A stretch of DNA of 18,470 nucleotides from DRKI01 sp011051875 (GCA_026990385.1 JALXDL010000069.1:1-18470), one strand, 5' to 3'. Positions 6,337-15,148 are shown, numbered from the stretch's first letter. Made by a program: numbers and translations. Notes: generated by a model not told the origin, from the letters alone.

Positions 6337-7377
6337 ATGCTACGTGTCGGAATCGTCGGCGCCTCCGGCTATACCGGGGTCGAACTTGCACGCCTTCTCG
6401 CCGGTCATCCATCGGTGGAGATCACCGTTGCCACGTCCCGCCGCTACGCGGGCAAGCCCCTGGCCGAGGTCTTTCCCAGCCTGCGGCAGCGGGTCGATGT
6501 CGCCTGTGAGAACCTTCCGCCGGACGAGCTGGCCGACCGGGCCGACTTCTTCTTCACCGCCGTGCCGCACAAGACCGCCATGGATATCGTTCCGCCCCTG
6601 CTCGATGCGGGCAGGAAGGTGGTCGACCTGAGTGCTGACTTCCGGATCCGCGACGTGGCTGTCTACGAGCAGTGGTACCAGGAACATTCCAGCCCCGGGC
6701 TGGTGCAGGCTGCGGTCTACGGCCTGCCGGAACTCTACCGTCAGGAGATCAGGGAGGCCCGGCTGGTGGCCAATCCGGGCTGCTATCCCACCTCGGTCAC
6801 CCTGGGACTGGCGCCGCTTCTGCGGGAGAAACTGATCGACCCGGCCACCATAATCATCGACTCCAAGTCCGGTACCTCCGGCGCCGGCCGGGCTGCCAGC
6901 GTGGCTACCCTTTTCTGCGAGGTCACCGACGGCTTCCGCGCCTACAAGGTGGGGGGAAGCCACCGCCACATCCCGGAGATGGAACAGGAACTCTCCCTCC
7001 TTGCCGGTACGCCGGTCACCATCTCGTTCACGCCGCACCTGCTGCCCATATCACGCGGTATCCTGAGCACCATGTATGCCACCCTGACCGGAACCGTGGA
7101 TAGCCGTGAACTCCAGGAACTCTACGAGTCCACCTATGGGGACGAGCCCTTTGTCCGGGTCTGTCCCGCCGGCAGCCTGCCGGCCACCCAGCATGTCCGT
7201 GGCAGCAACTGCTGCGATATCGGGATCCAGGCAGACCGGCGCACCAACCGGGTCATCGTGCTGGCCGCCATCGACAACATCGCCAAGGGCGCATCGGGCC
7301 AGGCGGTGCAGAACATGAACCTGATGACAGGGCAGGAGGAGACCACCGGGCTGCTGGGGGCTCCCTTCTTCCCCTGA
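6337..7377 (+). CDS. argC: N-acetyl-gamma-glutamyl-phosphate reductase
   Basis: ArgC reduces N-acetylglutamyl-5-phosphate to the semialdehyde with NADPH, the third step of arginine synthesis. This 346-residue protein starts with the Rossmann nucleotide-binding motif VGIVGASGYTGVELARLL. It carries the catalytic-cysteine signature NPGCYPTSVTLGLAPLL (C149), the KSGTSGAGR loop, VGGSHRHIPEMEQEL, and a C-terminal DNIAKGASGQAVQNMN segment. ATG 6337 is preferred over the upstream in-frame ATG 6283: it places the Rossmann strand at the N-terminus as in the family and has AAGGA about 9 nt upstream. It is separated from rpsI by a terminator and followed by truA after 28 nt, so argC, truA and maf are probably one transcript. 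The promoter between 6251 and 6336 is not obvious. Confidence 0.97.
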   Translation: MLRVGIVGASGYTGVELARLLAGHPSVEITVATSRRYAGKPLAEVFPSLRQRVDVACENLPPDELADRADFFFTAVPHKTAMDIVPPLLDAGRKVVDLSADFRIRDVAVYEQWYQEHSSPGLVQAAVYGLPELYRQEIREARLVANPGCYPTSVTLGLAPLLREKLIDPATIIIDSKSGTSGAGRAASVATLFCEVTDGFRAYKVGGSHRHIPEMEQELSLLAGTPVTISFTPHLLPISRGILSTMYATLTGTVDSRELQELYESTYGDEPFVRVCPAGSLPATQHVRGSNCCDIGIQADRRTNRVIVLAAIDNIAKGASGQAVQNMNLMTGQEETTGLLGAPFFP

Positions 7378-7405
7378 GACCGGCGGCGCAGCCGCACCCG
7401 CACCG

Positions 7406-8212
7406 ATGGCCACCGCCGCCGGGCAACGCAACATCCGGCTGCTCGTCGCCTTTGACGGCAGCAGCTACAAGGGCTGGCAACGGCAACCGGACGTGCCCAC
7501 CATCCAGGGGGTGCTCGAAGACCGGATCGCCGCCATGACCGGAGAAGAGGTCTGCCTGCACGGGGCCGGCCGGACCGATGCCGGCGTGCATGCCCTGGGC
7601 ATGGTGGCCAACTTCCACACCAGGAGCACCATCCCGGTGCCGGGCCTGCAGCGGGGGCTCAACTCGCTTTTGCCGCGTGACATCCGCATCATGGCGGTCC
7701 GCGAAGAACACCCCGGATTCCACAGCCGTTTCAGCGCCACCGGCAAGACCTACCGCTACGACTTCTGCACCGCCGAGGTGATCCTGCCCACCTCCAGGCT
7801 CTACATGGCGCATCGCCCCTGCTCCCTGGATGCAGGCGCCGTGCACCGCTGCCTGCGGATCATCACCGGCAGCCACGACTTCAGCAGCTTCGAGGCCGCC
7901 GGTTCCCGGGACCCCGAACAGCCGGGAGGCCGCGGCGCGGTCCGGACCATCAGCGAGGCCCGCTGTCTCCCCCTGTCCGGCCAGCCCGGCTGCTGGTCCC
8001 TCGTCTTCACCGGCGACGGTTTCCTGCGTCACATGGTCCGCAACCTGGCCGGCACCCTGATCGATGCCGGCAGGGGCAGGATCAGTGTCGATGAATTCGC
8101 GGCCATCCTGGCCGGCCGTGACCGCACCCTGGCAGGCCCGACGGCCCCGGCCTGCGGCCTGTTCCTGGTCCGGGTCCACTACCATCCCATCCCCGCCGGC
8201 CGGGACGGCTGA
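7406..8212 (+). CDS. truA: tRNA pseudouridine(38-40) synthase TruA
   Basis: TruA isomerises uridines 38, 39 and 40 in the anticodon arm of tRNAs to pseudouridine. The 268-residue protein has the expected N-terminal LLVAFDGSSYKGWQRQP, the catalytic loop GAGRTDAGVHALG with nucleophile D58, and RGLNSLLPRDIRIM. The second half includes GKTYRYDF, GSHDFSSFEA and DGFLRHMVRNLAGTLIDAGRG, all standard for the family. There is no clear Shine-Dalgarno sequence before the ATG, which lies 28 nt after argC; translation may depend on coupling. The product is a housekeeping enzyme, with no sign of truncation. Confidence 0.97.
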   Translation: MATAAGQRNIRLLVAFDGSSYKGWQRQPDVPTIQGVLEDRIAAMTGEEVCLHGAGRTDAGVHALGMVANFHTRSTIPVPGLQRGLNSLLPRDIRIMAVREEHPGFHSRFSATGKTYRYDFCTAEVILPTSRLYMAHRPCSLDAGAVHRCLRIITGSHDFSSFEAAGSRDPEQPGGRGAVRTISEARCLPLSGQPGCWSLVFTGDGFLRHMVRNLAGTLIDAGRGRISVDEFAAILAGRDRTLAGPTAPACGLFLVRVHYHPIPAGRDG

Positions 8213-8247
8213 CGCCCCACGGTCCGGCCCAGACCAATTTTTCCGCC

Positions 8248-8853
8248 ATGCCCCGACCAGCCCTCTTTTACAGCCGCCGTCCCATCATCCTGGCCTCGGC
8301 CTCACCTCGAAGACAGCAGTTCCTGCGCGAACTCGGCCTGGATTTTACCATCCGGGCGGCGGCCATCGACGAGTCTCCCCTGCCGGCCGAGACACCGGAG
8401 GCCTTTACCCGGCGCATGGCCGGTGCCAAGGCAGAAGCGGTGGCGTCAGATCATGGCCAGGCCTGCATCATCGGCGCCGATACCGTGGTCAGCCTGGACG
8501 GGCTGATCCTCGGCAAGCCGAAAGACGAACAGGACGCCCTGGCCATGCTGAAACAGCTCCAGGGCCGGACCCATCGGGTGATCACCGGTCTTTCCCTCAT
8601 CTGCAGGGAGTCGGAGCTGCACCAGACCACGGCCACCGTCACCTCGGTCACCTTTGCCGCCTTTCCCGCCGCGGTGCTGGCCGCCTATGTCCGCACCGGG
8701 GAACCCATGGACAAGGCCGGCGCCTACGGCATCCAGGGCATGGGCGGTTTCCTGGTCCGGAAGATCGAGGGTTCCTGCAGCAATGTCATCGGTCTTCCGG
8801 TCAATGTCCTGGTCTCCCTGCTGCTCGGGCACAAGGTGATAGGACCCGTTTGA
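8248..8853 (+). CDS. maf: Maf-family nucleoside-triphosphate pyrophosphatase
   Basis: Maf proteins hydrolyse non-canonical or modified nucleoside triphosphates (dTTP, UTP or methylated forms, depending on subgroup) to monophosphates, protecting nucleic acid synthesis; the family was first named for inhibition of septation. This 201-residue protein contains LASASPRRQQFLRELG (phosphate-binding SxSPRR at residues 17-22), IIGADTVVSLDG with catalytic D78, LGKPKDEQDA, and DKAGAYGIQG, so all core motifs are present. The sequence style suits the YhdE-type dTTP/UTP group, but the substrate cannot be fixed by eye. It follows truA by 35 nt without a good ribosome site. It is the last gene of the argC-truA-maf set. 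A short GC inverted pattern follows its stop, but there is no T-run. Confidence 0.96.
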   Translation: MPRPALFYSRRPIILASASPRRQQFLRELGLDFTIRAAAIDESPLPAETPEAFTRRMAGAKAEAVASDHGQACIIGADTVVSLDGLILGKPKDEQDALAMLKQLQGRTHRVITGLSLICRESELHQTTATVTSVTFAAFPAAVLAAYVRTGEPMDKAGAYGIQGMGGFLVRKIEGSCSNVIGLPVNVLVSLLLGHKVIGPV

Positions 8854-8944
8854 GACGGGCCCACCGGTCCCGTAACCGATCACGGGATATCCATAAGCCG
8901 GCACGGACTTCCGGGGTGGTCTGTGACCGCTTACCCGCTCCCGC

Positions 8945-8974
8945 TTGACAGCACCGGCTGAACCATGCTAACAT
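8945..8974 (+). promoter_or_regulatory. predicted sigma-70 promoter of the HEAT/PilZ gene
   Basis: A perfect -35 TTGACA (8945-8950) is separated by 18 nt from TAACAT (8969-8974), with TGC immediately upstream giving an extended -10. Transcription would begin near 8981, in an A/T-rich patch that contrasts with the GC-rich surroundings. Confidence 0.65.
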
Positions 8975-8980
8975 CAAAAA

Positions 8981-9215
8981 AAGTTTTCCTCTGTTTTTAA
9001 GAAGTTAATTATCATTCCCCCGGACCTGTCCATGCTCCACCCCTGTAGCCAGAGTCCCTGCCTGCCGGTCCATGATTCCCATTGCCGTTCAACGGGAGAC
9101 AGCGGTTCGCCCCGGCTCCACCCTGCGCACTGTTTTTTCCCGGGAGACAACCTGATATCGATCAAGCCCGCTCTCAAGGGCCGCCGGATGAAAATGGTTC
9201 CCATGGTGAGACCAG
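8981..9215 (+). other. long untranslated leader of the HEAT/PilZ gene, no known RNA motif seen
   Basis: The space between maf and the next gene is 362 nt. After the predicted promoter about 235 nt remain before the ATG at 9216. The first part is AT-rich; later there are short complementary pieces (GGACC near 9020 with GGTCC near 9067, and GCCC/GGGC around 9168-9181) and a T6 run at 9133-9138 preceded by only a weak stem. I cannot match it to a known riboswitch and see no convincing ORF in it. Confidence 0.4.
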
Positions 9216-11981
9216 ATGAGCCCTGATACCAACGCCCGGACTTCAGCAATGGACCCCCAGTCTTTCCAGCTTCCCCTGCACATCTACAATACCCTGCGCC
9301 TTCTGCGTCTCTATCCTCCCGCGGATCCCAAGGTGACCGACGAAACAGAACGGATTCTCTCCTGCCTGCGTCCCGTCTTCCACCAGGGAGATCCCGTGGT
9401 GGAGCTGCGTCTTGCCGGCAACGGCTTCCTGGTCAACGGTCGCCCCCTGCCGGACCGGGAAGCGGAACGCCCCCAGGTCCGCGACCTGGCCGGCCTCCTG
9501 GCCAGGATGGAAATCCGGGGACTGCTCTTCACCGGCCAGGTCGATGCCCGGACCTGCCGCCGTTTCCTGCAGATCCTGGGCGACCTCAGCACCGGCGGCA
9601 TGGATGCCGCCGGCCGACTGGCCGGCGCCATGCGCGAAGAGGATATCCGGTCCATCAGGATCCTGGAGAATGCACCGCCTGCAGGAACAGCGGGACCCGG
9701 GAAACAGGGGCAAGGAAGTACGGTGGCCGGCGCCGGGGGCCCCGGCCTGGAGGCGGTCCGGGAGGCCATCAGGCAACTCATCCAGGGCCGGCTGGAGGTC
9801 CTCAATGATGAGGGAATCTGCCGCTCCGTTCCGGCAACCATTGTCCGGCTACTGGAAAACCACAAGGAACAGGCCGCGGACAACCTCCTGGTCCGCCTGG
9901 TCACCGGCCTTTGCGAAACCGATGGTGAGCTGCAGGAGGCCGTGGCCGGCTGCCTTGCCGAAACCGCCCACCAGCTCGCGGCCGCCGGCCAGTGGCAGCG
10001 CCTGGAAAAACTCCAGCCCGCCCTGGAAGAGACCCTGCGCACCTGCGGCCGCGACACACTGCGCGCCATCAAGGCGGTCACCGCCATCGAGCAGCAGGTC
10101 AGGCACTACATGGAGGCCGGGGACTACAAACAGGCCTCAGACAGCCTGGCGCCCCTGGTCAACCTGACCGGGGATGAGGATCCGAACCTCGAAGCTCTCC
10201 GCCTCCAGGCCGGTTTCGGCCTGGACAGGCTGGCCTCCCTGCCGCTGATGGAAGAGATCCTGGACGATTACCTGCACCGGGAGGAATGCCGGGAGGATGC
10301 CGGTCGTCTGCTCACCGAACTGGGACGGAAGTCTGCCGAATTTCTTCTCTATCGCCTGGGCAGGAGTGAAAGCCGCTCTGAACGGACCGAGCTGCTGCAA
10401 CTGATCGGCGCCATCGGCAAACCGGCCAAAGACGCTCTCCTCGAGCACCTGCGGCAACCCGGGCCCTGGTACGTGGTCCGCAACCTGATCCGGCTGCTGG
10501 GCGAGGTGGGCGATCCCGGCTGTTTCGACACCATTGCCGCCTTCCTGGAGCACAAGGACCTGCGCGTGCAGCAGGAGGTTATCTCCACCCTGGGCAGGAT
10601 CGGCGGCCCTGAGCGAAAATCCTTCTTTCTCAAGGTCCTGGACTCCATCCATCCCCGCCTCCGGCCCATGCTGGTCCGGCAACTGGGCCATATTCCCGAT
10701 GACAGCCTGGTGCTCCCCCTGGAGGATCTTTTCGAGGAATCCCTGCACGGCGGGCAACCGGGGCAGAAGGATCTGCAGGTGGAGATCTGCAGGGCCATGG
10801 CCAGGATCGGCTCGAAGAAGGCATTGCCGCTGCTGAAAAAAATCGTCCGTGCCGGGCAGGTTCCGGGAAACGCCGACTTCTGCGAAGAAGTCCGCCAGGC
10901 GGCCGATGCGGCAATCCGGCAGATCCAGGAGACGGGCCGGACAAAGGAAGGCCCCCGCAAGCCCGCCGCCGCCCTGGCGCGGAAAAACGATCCCATTGCC
11001 AACAAAGAGGCCAATATCTTCCGGATGGCGGCCCAGGGCAAAACGGAAGAGGCCAAGCAGGCCCTGTTCGACCTGGTGGTCAGTTGCGCCAGGAACAGGG
11101 ATTTTGCCACCGCTGAACGGCTGCGCGAGCGCATCTACGAGATCGATCCCATGGCCCTCACCGAGATCATCCGCTCGGGCGAGATCATAGAGCAGGAAAA
11201 GACCGGCGCCATCTCGCGGGACCAGCTCCAGACCTGGTCCAGGCTGCTCGACAAGCTGACCACGGAGGAATTCAGCGCCATCTACCACGAACTGGAGCGG
11301 CGGACATACCAGGCCGAAGAGGTCATTGTCAGCCAGGGAGACAGGAATGACGAGCTCTTCTTCATCGACCACGGCTCGGTCAAGGTCTCCTATACCCGGG
11401 GCGAGCGGGAGATATTCGTCACCAGTCTCAATGCCGGCGAAATCGCGGGAGAAAATTTTTTCAATCCCTCCTTCTGGACCATCAGTCTCACCGCCCTCAC
11501 CCCGACCCGGATCTCGGTCCTGAAACAGGGCAGCTTCGCCCGCTGGCACAGCGAATATCCTGGCCTGGAATCAAAACTGCGCGACTTCTACGACCGGTGC
11601 AACAACATCCAGGACCTGCTGCAGAAAAAGGGCCTGGACCGGCGGCGTTACGAGCGGTACCAGCTGGCGCGCAAGGTGCAGGTCCAGATGATCGACGCTG
11701 CCGGCAGGCCCATCGGCCGGGGGTTCCGCGGCGAGCTGGCCGATATCTCCCGGGGCGGGCTCTCCTTTCTCGTCCGCATCTCCAGGAAGGAGAACACCCG
11801 CCTGCTCCTGGGCCGCACCATGCGGATCACCATCCCGGTGGCCAGTGACCCCGACCATCTCCACGTGGATGGACTCGCCATCGGGGTGGCGCCCTTCCAC
11901 CTCCTGGAGAGCGATTTTTCCGTCCACATCAAGTTCAGCGAGCCCCTTGCCCAAAATATCCTCCAGACCATCCTCGGCTGA
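9216..11981 (+). CDS. HEAT-repeat protein with degenerate cNMP-binding fold and C-terminal PilZ domain
   Basis: This is a 921-residue cytoplasmic protein with no signal peptide or membrane segment. Residues about 12-125 form a domain often found before HEAT repeats (LYPPADPKV, GNGFLVNGRPLP). A helical region follows, then HEAT-like repeats at about 385-550 (QLIGAIGKPAKDALLEHL, RVQQEVISTLGRIG). A linker ending EIDPMALTEIIRSGEI leads to a cyclic-nucleotide-binding fold at about 683-785 (VSQGDRNDELFFIDHGSVKV). In that fold E746 is kept, but the usual phosphate-cassette Arg is replaced by W754. The C-terminal PilZ domain (about 808-921) has RxxxR (R810, R814) and DISRGG (D843), the c-di-GMP-binding residues. 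GGTGAG lies 5 nt before the ATG. It probably works as a c-di-GMP-responsive scaffold or regulator; the output is unknown. A lipoprotein gene follows after 28 nt. Confidence 0.88.
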   Translation: MSPDTNARTSAMDPQSFQLPLHIYNTLRLLRLYPPADPKVTDETERILSCLRPVFHQGDPVVELRLAGNGFLVNGRPLPDREAERPQVRDLAGLLARMEIRGLLFTGQVDARTCRRFLQILGDLSTGGMDAAGRLAGAMREEDIRSIRILENAPPAGTAGPGKQGQGSTVAGAGGPGLEAVREAIRQLIQGRLEVLNDEGICRSVPATIVRLLENHKEQAADNLLVRLVTGLCETDGELQEAVAGCLAETAHQLAAAGQWQRLEKLQPALEETLRTCGRDTLRAIKAVTAIEQQVRHYMEAGDYKQASDSLAPLVNLTGDEDPNLEALRLQAGFGLDRLASLPLMEEILDDYLHREECREDAGRLLTELGRKSAEFLLYRLGRSESRSERTELLQLIGAIGKPAKDALLEHLRQPGPWYVVRNLIRLLGEVGDPGCFDTIAAFLEHKDLRVQQEVISTLGRIGGPERKSFFLKVLDSIHPRLRPMLVRQLGHIPDDSLVLPLEDLFEESLHGGQPGQKDLQVEICRAMARIGSKKALPLLKKIVRAGQVPGNADFCEEVRQAADAAIRQIQETGRTKEGPRKPAAALARKNDPIANKEANIFRMAAQGKTEEAKQALFDLVVSCARNRDFATAERLRERIYEIDPMALTEIIRSGEIIEQEKTGAISRDQLQTWSRLLDKLTTEEFSAIYHELERRTYQAEEVIVSQGDRNDELFFIDHGSVKVSYTRGEREIFVTSLNAGEIAGENFFNPSFWTISLTALTPTRISVLKQGSFARWHSEYPGLESKLRDFYDRCNNIQDLLQKKGLDRRRYERYQLARKVQVQMIDAAGRPIGRGFRGELADISRGGLSFLVRISRKENTRLLLGRTMRITIPVASDPDHLHVDGLAIGVAPFHLLESDFSVHIKFSEPLAQNILQTILG

Positions 11982-12009
11982 GGAGCAACCTCGGGAGCCA
12001 CCTCATACC

Positions 12010-12630
12010 ATGCGCTACATCCTCCGGCTGTCTGCTGTTCTCCTCATTCCCCTCTTCTTCACTGCCTGCGGCTCCAGGGCCAGGCTGGTCCGCTCCTGGA
12101 GTGATCCCGGGCAGCCGGCCCCGGCAGTGCGGAACATCCTCGTCATCGGGATCAGCCGGGACGAAAACGCGACCCGGTTATGGGAAAACGTCTTTGTCGA
12201 CGCCTTCACCCGCCTCAGAATCCGGGCCGAGGCCGGGCACAAGGTGATCGGCACCCTGCCGGATCCGGACCGGCAGATGATCGAGGGCGCTGTCCGCAGG
12301 ACCGGCGCCGGAGCGGTTCTCGTCACCCGCCTGGTGGACGTCTCCACCGAGACCGTCACCCACCCGGGCATGGTCCATTTCGAGCCCCGCGCCATCTACC
12401 GGAACCTGGACCGCTATTACGGCACGGCCTACCGCGCCGTTCACATGCCGGCGACAGAGGTCACCAGGACCAGGGTCAGCCTGGAATCCAATCTCTATGA
12501 TGCGGCCACGGGACGGCTGATCTGGAGCGCCCGTACCGAGGCCCGGGACCCGAAACTGCTGCGCAGCGAGTACGAGCACGTGGCCTCCCTGCTGGTGACC
12601 GACCTGCGGAAAAAGGAACTGCTACCATGA
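12010..12630 (+). CDS. small lipoprotein of unknown function (DUF4136-like layout)
   Basis: This is a 206-residue predicted lipoprotein. The N-terminus MRYILRLSAVLLIPLFFTAC is a lipoprotein signal peptide with lipobox FTAC and lipidated C20. The mature part runs SRARLVRSWSDPG, then a strand NILVIGIS, an amphipathic helix, and AVRRTGAGAVLVTRLVDVSTE. It ends SLESNLYDAATGRLIWSARTEA and a C-terminal helix. The LVRSWSDP opening and the NLYDAATGRLIW strand pair recall DUF4136/TolB-N-like lipoproteins; no precise family is claimed. The upstream in-frame ATG at 11845 lies inside the preceding gene and would hide the signal peptide, so ATG 12010 is chosen, although its GGGAG is 12 nt away. It is probably cotranscribed with the PilZ protein and converges on the HerA-like gene with 7 nt between stops. 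Confidence 0.85.
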   Translation: MRYILRLSAVLLIPLFFTACGSRARLVRSWSDPGQPAPAVRNILVIGISRDENATRLWENVFVDAFTRLRIRAEAGHKVIGTLPDPDRQMIEGAVRRTGAGAVLVTRLVDVSTETVTHPGMVHFEPRAIYRNLDRYYGTAYRAVHMPATEVTRTRVSLESNLYDAATGRLIWSARTEARDPKLLRSEYEHVASLLVTDLRKKELLP

Positions 12631-12637
12631 GACACGC

Positions 12638-15046
12638 CTAGGATACGTGGAATTGCGCCTGGGAGAAGTCAAGAACCGGCTCCCAGAGCAGGCAGACCCT
12701 AACATCGAAGATATCGCTGCGGCGGGGAGTTATCGAAAAACGCTGCAGGGTAAACTTCTCCGGGTCAAAACGGTCGGCAATGGCGGCCAGTTTCTCCTGC
12801 AGCTCCAGCGAGAGCGCCTCCATGTCCTCTTCCAGCCGCGCCAGGGCGGCCCCGGCCCGCTCCACGTCACCCTTTTCCTTCATCAGGCGGCCGGCGCTGC
12901 GCATCCCCCTGGCGGTACGACTGGCCGTGGACACCGACACCGCCTTTCTGCCGAACAGGGCGCCGAAGATGGCGACACCGAACGAGAGCGCCGTGTCCAT
13001 CCCCCTGGCCTTGACATCGCCCTCTTCCTTTTCCAGGCGGTCGCGGGCCTTTTCGATCCGTGCCTCGAGCTGACGCTGTTTCCTGCGGAACCGTTCCTCC
13101 ACCTTGGCGGCCTCGGCCTCCCTCTTCTCCCGTAATGCCGAGGCGATCCGTTGCCGAAAGGCTGCCTCGGACTCGCCGGGCCTGGACTCCAGCTTCAACC
13201 TCTCGACCCGCAGCAGCTCAAGTCGTTGCGAATGATAGAGAAAATCCTTGAACGCTCCCTCTTCCGCCTTCAGGTTCCTGCGCTGTCCCAGCCAGGAGGG
13301 CAGGGGCCGGTAGGTGGCCCCGGCGGGTGGCGTATCCGTCAGGTCGGCGGGGTCCAGGGGATATTCCTCTGCCCTGTCCCAGCCCGCCGGCTCATTGTCC
13401 TCCAGCGGCAGCCGGAGCAGGATCCGGTGTTGCTGGTCAATATTCCGGCGCTGGTTGAAAAAACGGACCGTGGCTGAACCGGCAAGCCAGGGTGCGTGGG
13501 GCAGGGATTCGACAGCCAGCGGTGGCGGCACAAAACACTGGCGGATGCCGTCGGCAAGCAGGGGCCGGGTGCCGAGCTCTCCGGCCGGGGCCTGGCCTGG
13601 AGGCGGCACCGGGCCGGTTGCGGCATCCTCCTGCCCCTGGCCGCTTCCCAGCAGGGGCTTCATCTCGGCCAGGGAAACAGGTCCCTTGAGGTAGGAGAGA
13701 ACCCAGCGGGTCTCGAACAGGATCGGTTCCTGCCGGTGCGCCGAGTGGATCAGAAAGTTGCGGCCCCGCATGCCGGCCAGCAGCCGGCGCAGACCGGCCC
13801 GGTCCAGTGCCGCAGAGCTGCCGGTGATACCGTCCAGGACACGGTCCTGGTCCTGCCGGGTCTGCAGGCGGCCGATGAACCAGGTGCCGATATTGGCCAG
13901 CCCCCTGTAGTCGAGGTCCACCGGGTTCTGGGTGGAAAGCACGATCCCGAGGCCATAGGCCCGGGCCTGCTTGAGGAGCATGAGCATGGGCTTCTTGGCC
14001 GGCGGGTTGGCATTGGGAGGGAAATACCCCGCGATCTCATCCATGTAGAGCAGACAGCGGAGGCCGGAGGCCCCTTCCTGCCTGCGCATCCAGCTGATCA
14101 AGCGGCCCAGGAGCATGGTGACGAAGAACATCCGCTGCGAGTCGTCGAGATGGGCAATGGAGAAGATGGAGATCCGGGGCCGGCCGGCCGGAGAGTAGAG
14201 AAAATCATCGATCCGCAGCGGCGTGCCGCGGCTCCAGGCTGCAAAGGCGGGACTGGCCACGATGTTATTGAGCTGCATGGCCAGCTCCATCCTCTTCTGC
14301 CGGGGATAGAAGGTATCCAGGGGAAAGACCCCGATCCGTTCAAAGGGAGGACGGATTACGGCGCTGATCAGCTGCTCCAGGGCCAGGCCCTCGCCCTGAC
14401 GCCAGGAATGGAGGAGCACCGAGGAGAGGAGAATATGCTCCCGGCTCTTGAGCGGATCGGCCCTTATGCCCACCAGGGCCAGGAGCGAGGAGACCGCCGA
14501 GTTGACCAGGCCGGCCAGGGTCTCGGCATCGCCAAGCAGGTCGGCGCCCGGCGCTTCCAGGCTGTCGAGTACGGAAACCGGCCGGCCGGCGGTGCTGCCC
14601 GGGGTGTAGAGGACAAAGTCGGCGCTGTCGCGCATGCGGCGGATCCGATCCCCGTCCTGGCCCCAGTCCCGAAGCCCCTTGCTCCAGGCTGCGGCGGTCT
14701 GTTCTGCCAGCTGCCGGCGGCTGAGCCCCTGCCGGCCGGCCCGCTGTTCATCCACCCAGGGCAGGAAATCGTCCGCAGACAGGCCGGGAAAGGAGAGGAG
14801 CAGGTTGGCCATGTCGCCCTTGGGATCGATGACAATGACCGGAATCCGGTCAATGGCCGCCTCCTCGATCAGGGCGATGCCGAGCCCGGTCTTGCCGCTG
14901 CCGGTCATGCCGATGATGGCCCCGTGCGTGGTCAGGTCGCGGCTCCTGTAGAGCAGGGGACGCCCGGTCGGGGCAAGGCTCTCCGGGTCGATCTCCCGGC
15001 CCAGGTAAAAGAGGTCCATCTTCTCGAAACGTGCTGCATCGATCAT
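12638..15046 (-). CDS. HerA/FtsK-type ATPase with C-terminal coiled coil
   Basis: This 802-residue P-loop ATPase belongs to the HerA/FtsK superfamily (DUF87/DUF853 style). Walker A is GMTGSGKTG (46-54, K52). IPVIVIDPKGDMANLLL follows it closely, as in HerA/VirB4-like proteins. Walker B is LLYMDEIAGYF (D336, E337), followed by LLKQARAYGLGIVLSTQNP and GLANIGTWFIGRLQ. The C-terminal region differs from archaeal HerA. It has a charged coiled coil (about 609-680), a glycine-rich hydrophobic segment SFGVAIFGALFGRKAVSVST (about 688-707), a second helix (about 715-765) and a beta-rich end. This tail recurs in a widespread bacterial family of unknown role, probably a hexameric DNA pump or helicase. 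ATG 15046 has GGGAGG at 8 nt; a GTG at 15082 is less likely. No NurA nuclease gene is adjacent. It is divergent from the primase-helicase gene. Confidence 0.88.
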   Translation of the reverse strand: MIDAARFEKMDLFYLGREIDPESLAPTGRPLLYRSRDLTTHGAIIGMTGSGKTGLGIALIEEAAIDRIPVIVIDPKGDMANLLLSFPGLSADDFLPWVDEQRAGRQGLSRRQLAEQTAAAWSKGLRDWGQDGDRIRRMRDSADFVLYTPGSTAGRPVSVLDSLEAPGADLLGDAETLAGLVNSAVSSLLALVGIRADPLKSREHILLSSVLLHSWRQGEGLALEQLISAVIRPPFERIGVFPLDTFYPRQKRMELAMQLNNIVASPAFAAWSRGTPLRIDDFLYSPAGRPRISIFSIAHLDDSQRMFFVTMLLGRLISWMRRQEGASGLRCLLYMDEIAGYFPPNANPPAKKPMLMLLKQARAYGLGIVLSTQNPVDLDYRGLANIGTWFIGRLQTRQDQDRVLDGITGSSAALDRAGLRRLLAGMRGRNFLIHSAHRQEPILFETRWVLSYLKGPVSLAEMKPLLGSGQGQEDAATGPVPPPGQAPAGELGTRPLLADGIRQCFVPPPLAVESLPHAPWLAGSATVRFFNQRRNIDQQHRILLRLPLEDNEPAGWDRAEEYPLDPADLTDTPPAGATYRPLPSWLGQRRNLKAEEGAFKDFLYHSQRLELLRVERLKLESRPGESEAAFRQRIASALREKREAEAAKVEERFRRKQRQLEARIEKARDRLEKEEGDVKARGMDTALSFGVAIFGALFGRKAVSVSTASRTARGMRSAGRLMKEKGDVERAGAALARLEEDMEALSLELQEKLAAIADRFDPEKFTLQRFSITPRRSDIFDVRVCLLWEPVLDFSQAQFHVS

Positions 15047-15148
15047 GAACAACGCCTCCCTTTGCTGACCCGCGTATTTCACGAGCGATCTGCTGCAAGG
15101 CCCGGAAACACCATGCCTGCCGCGTCACAGCGCCAAAAAGGATTCCCC

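Noticed and set aside
8854..8900. ACGGG/CCCGT stems after maf as a terminator
   Set aside because: Short stems with no T-run; not enough for an intrinsic terminator call.
10137..11549. A 470-codon minus-strand open frame inside the HEAT/PilZ gene
   Set aside because: Antisense shadow without domain signatures; the plus-strand frame has the cNMP-like and PilZ domains.
12638..15046. Archaeal-type HerA-NurA end-resection system
   Set aside because: No NurA-like nuclease is adjacent, and the coiled-coil tail belongs to a different bacterial subgroup.
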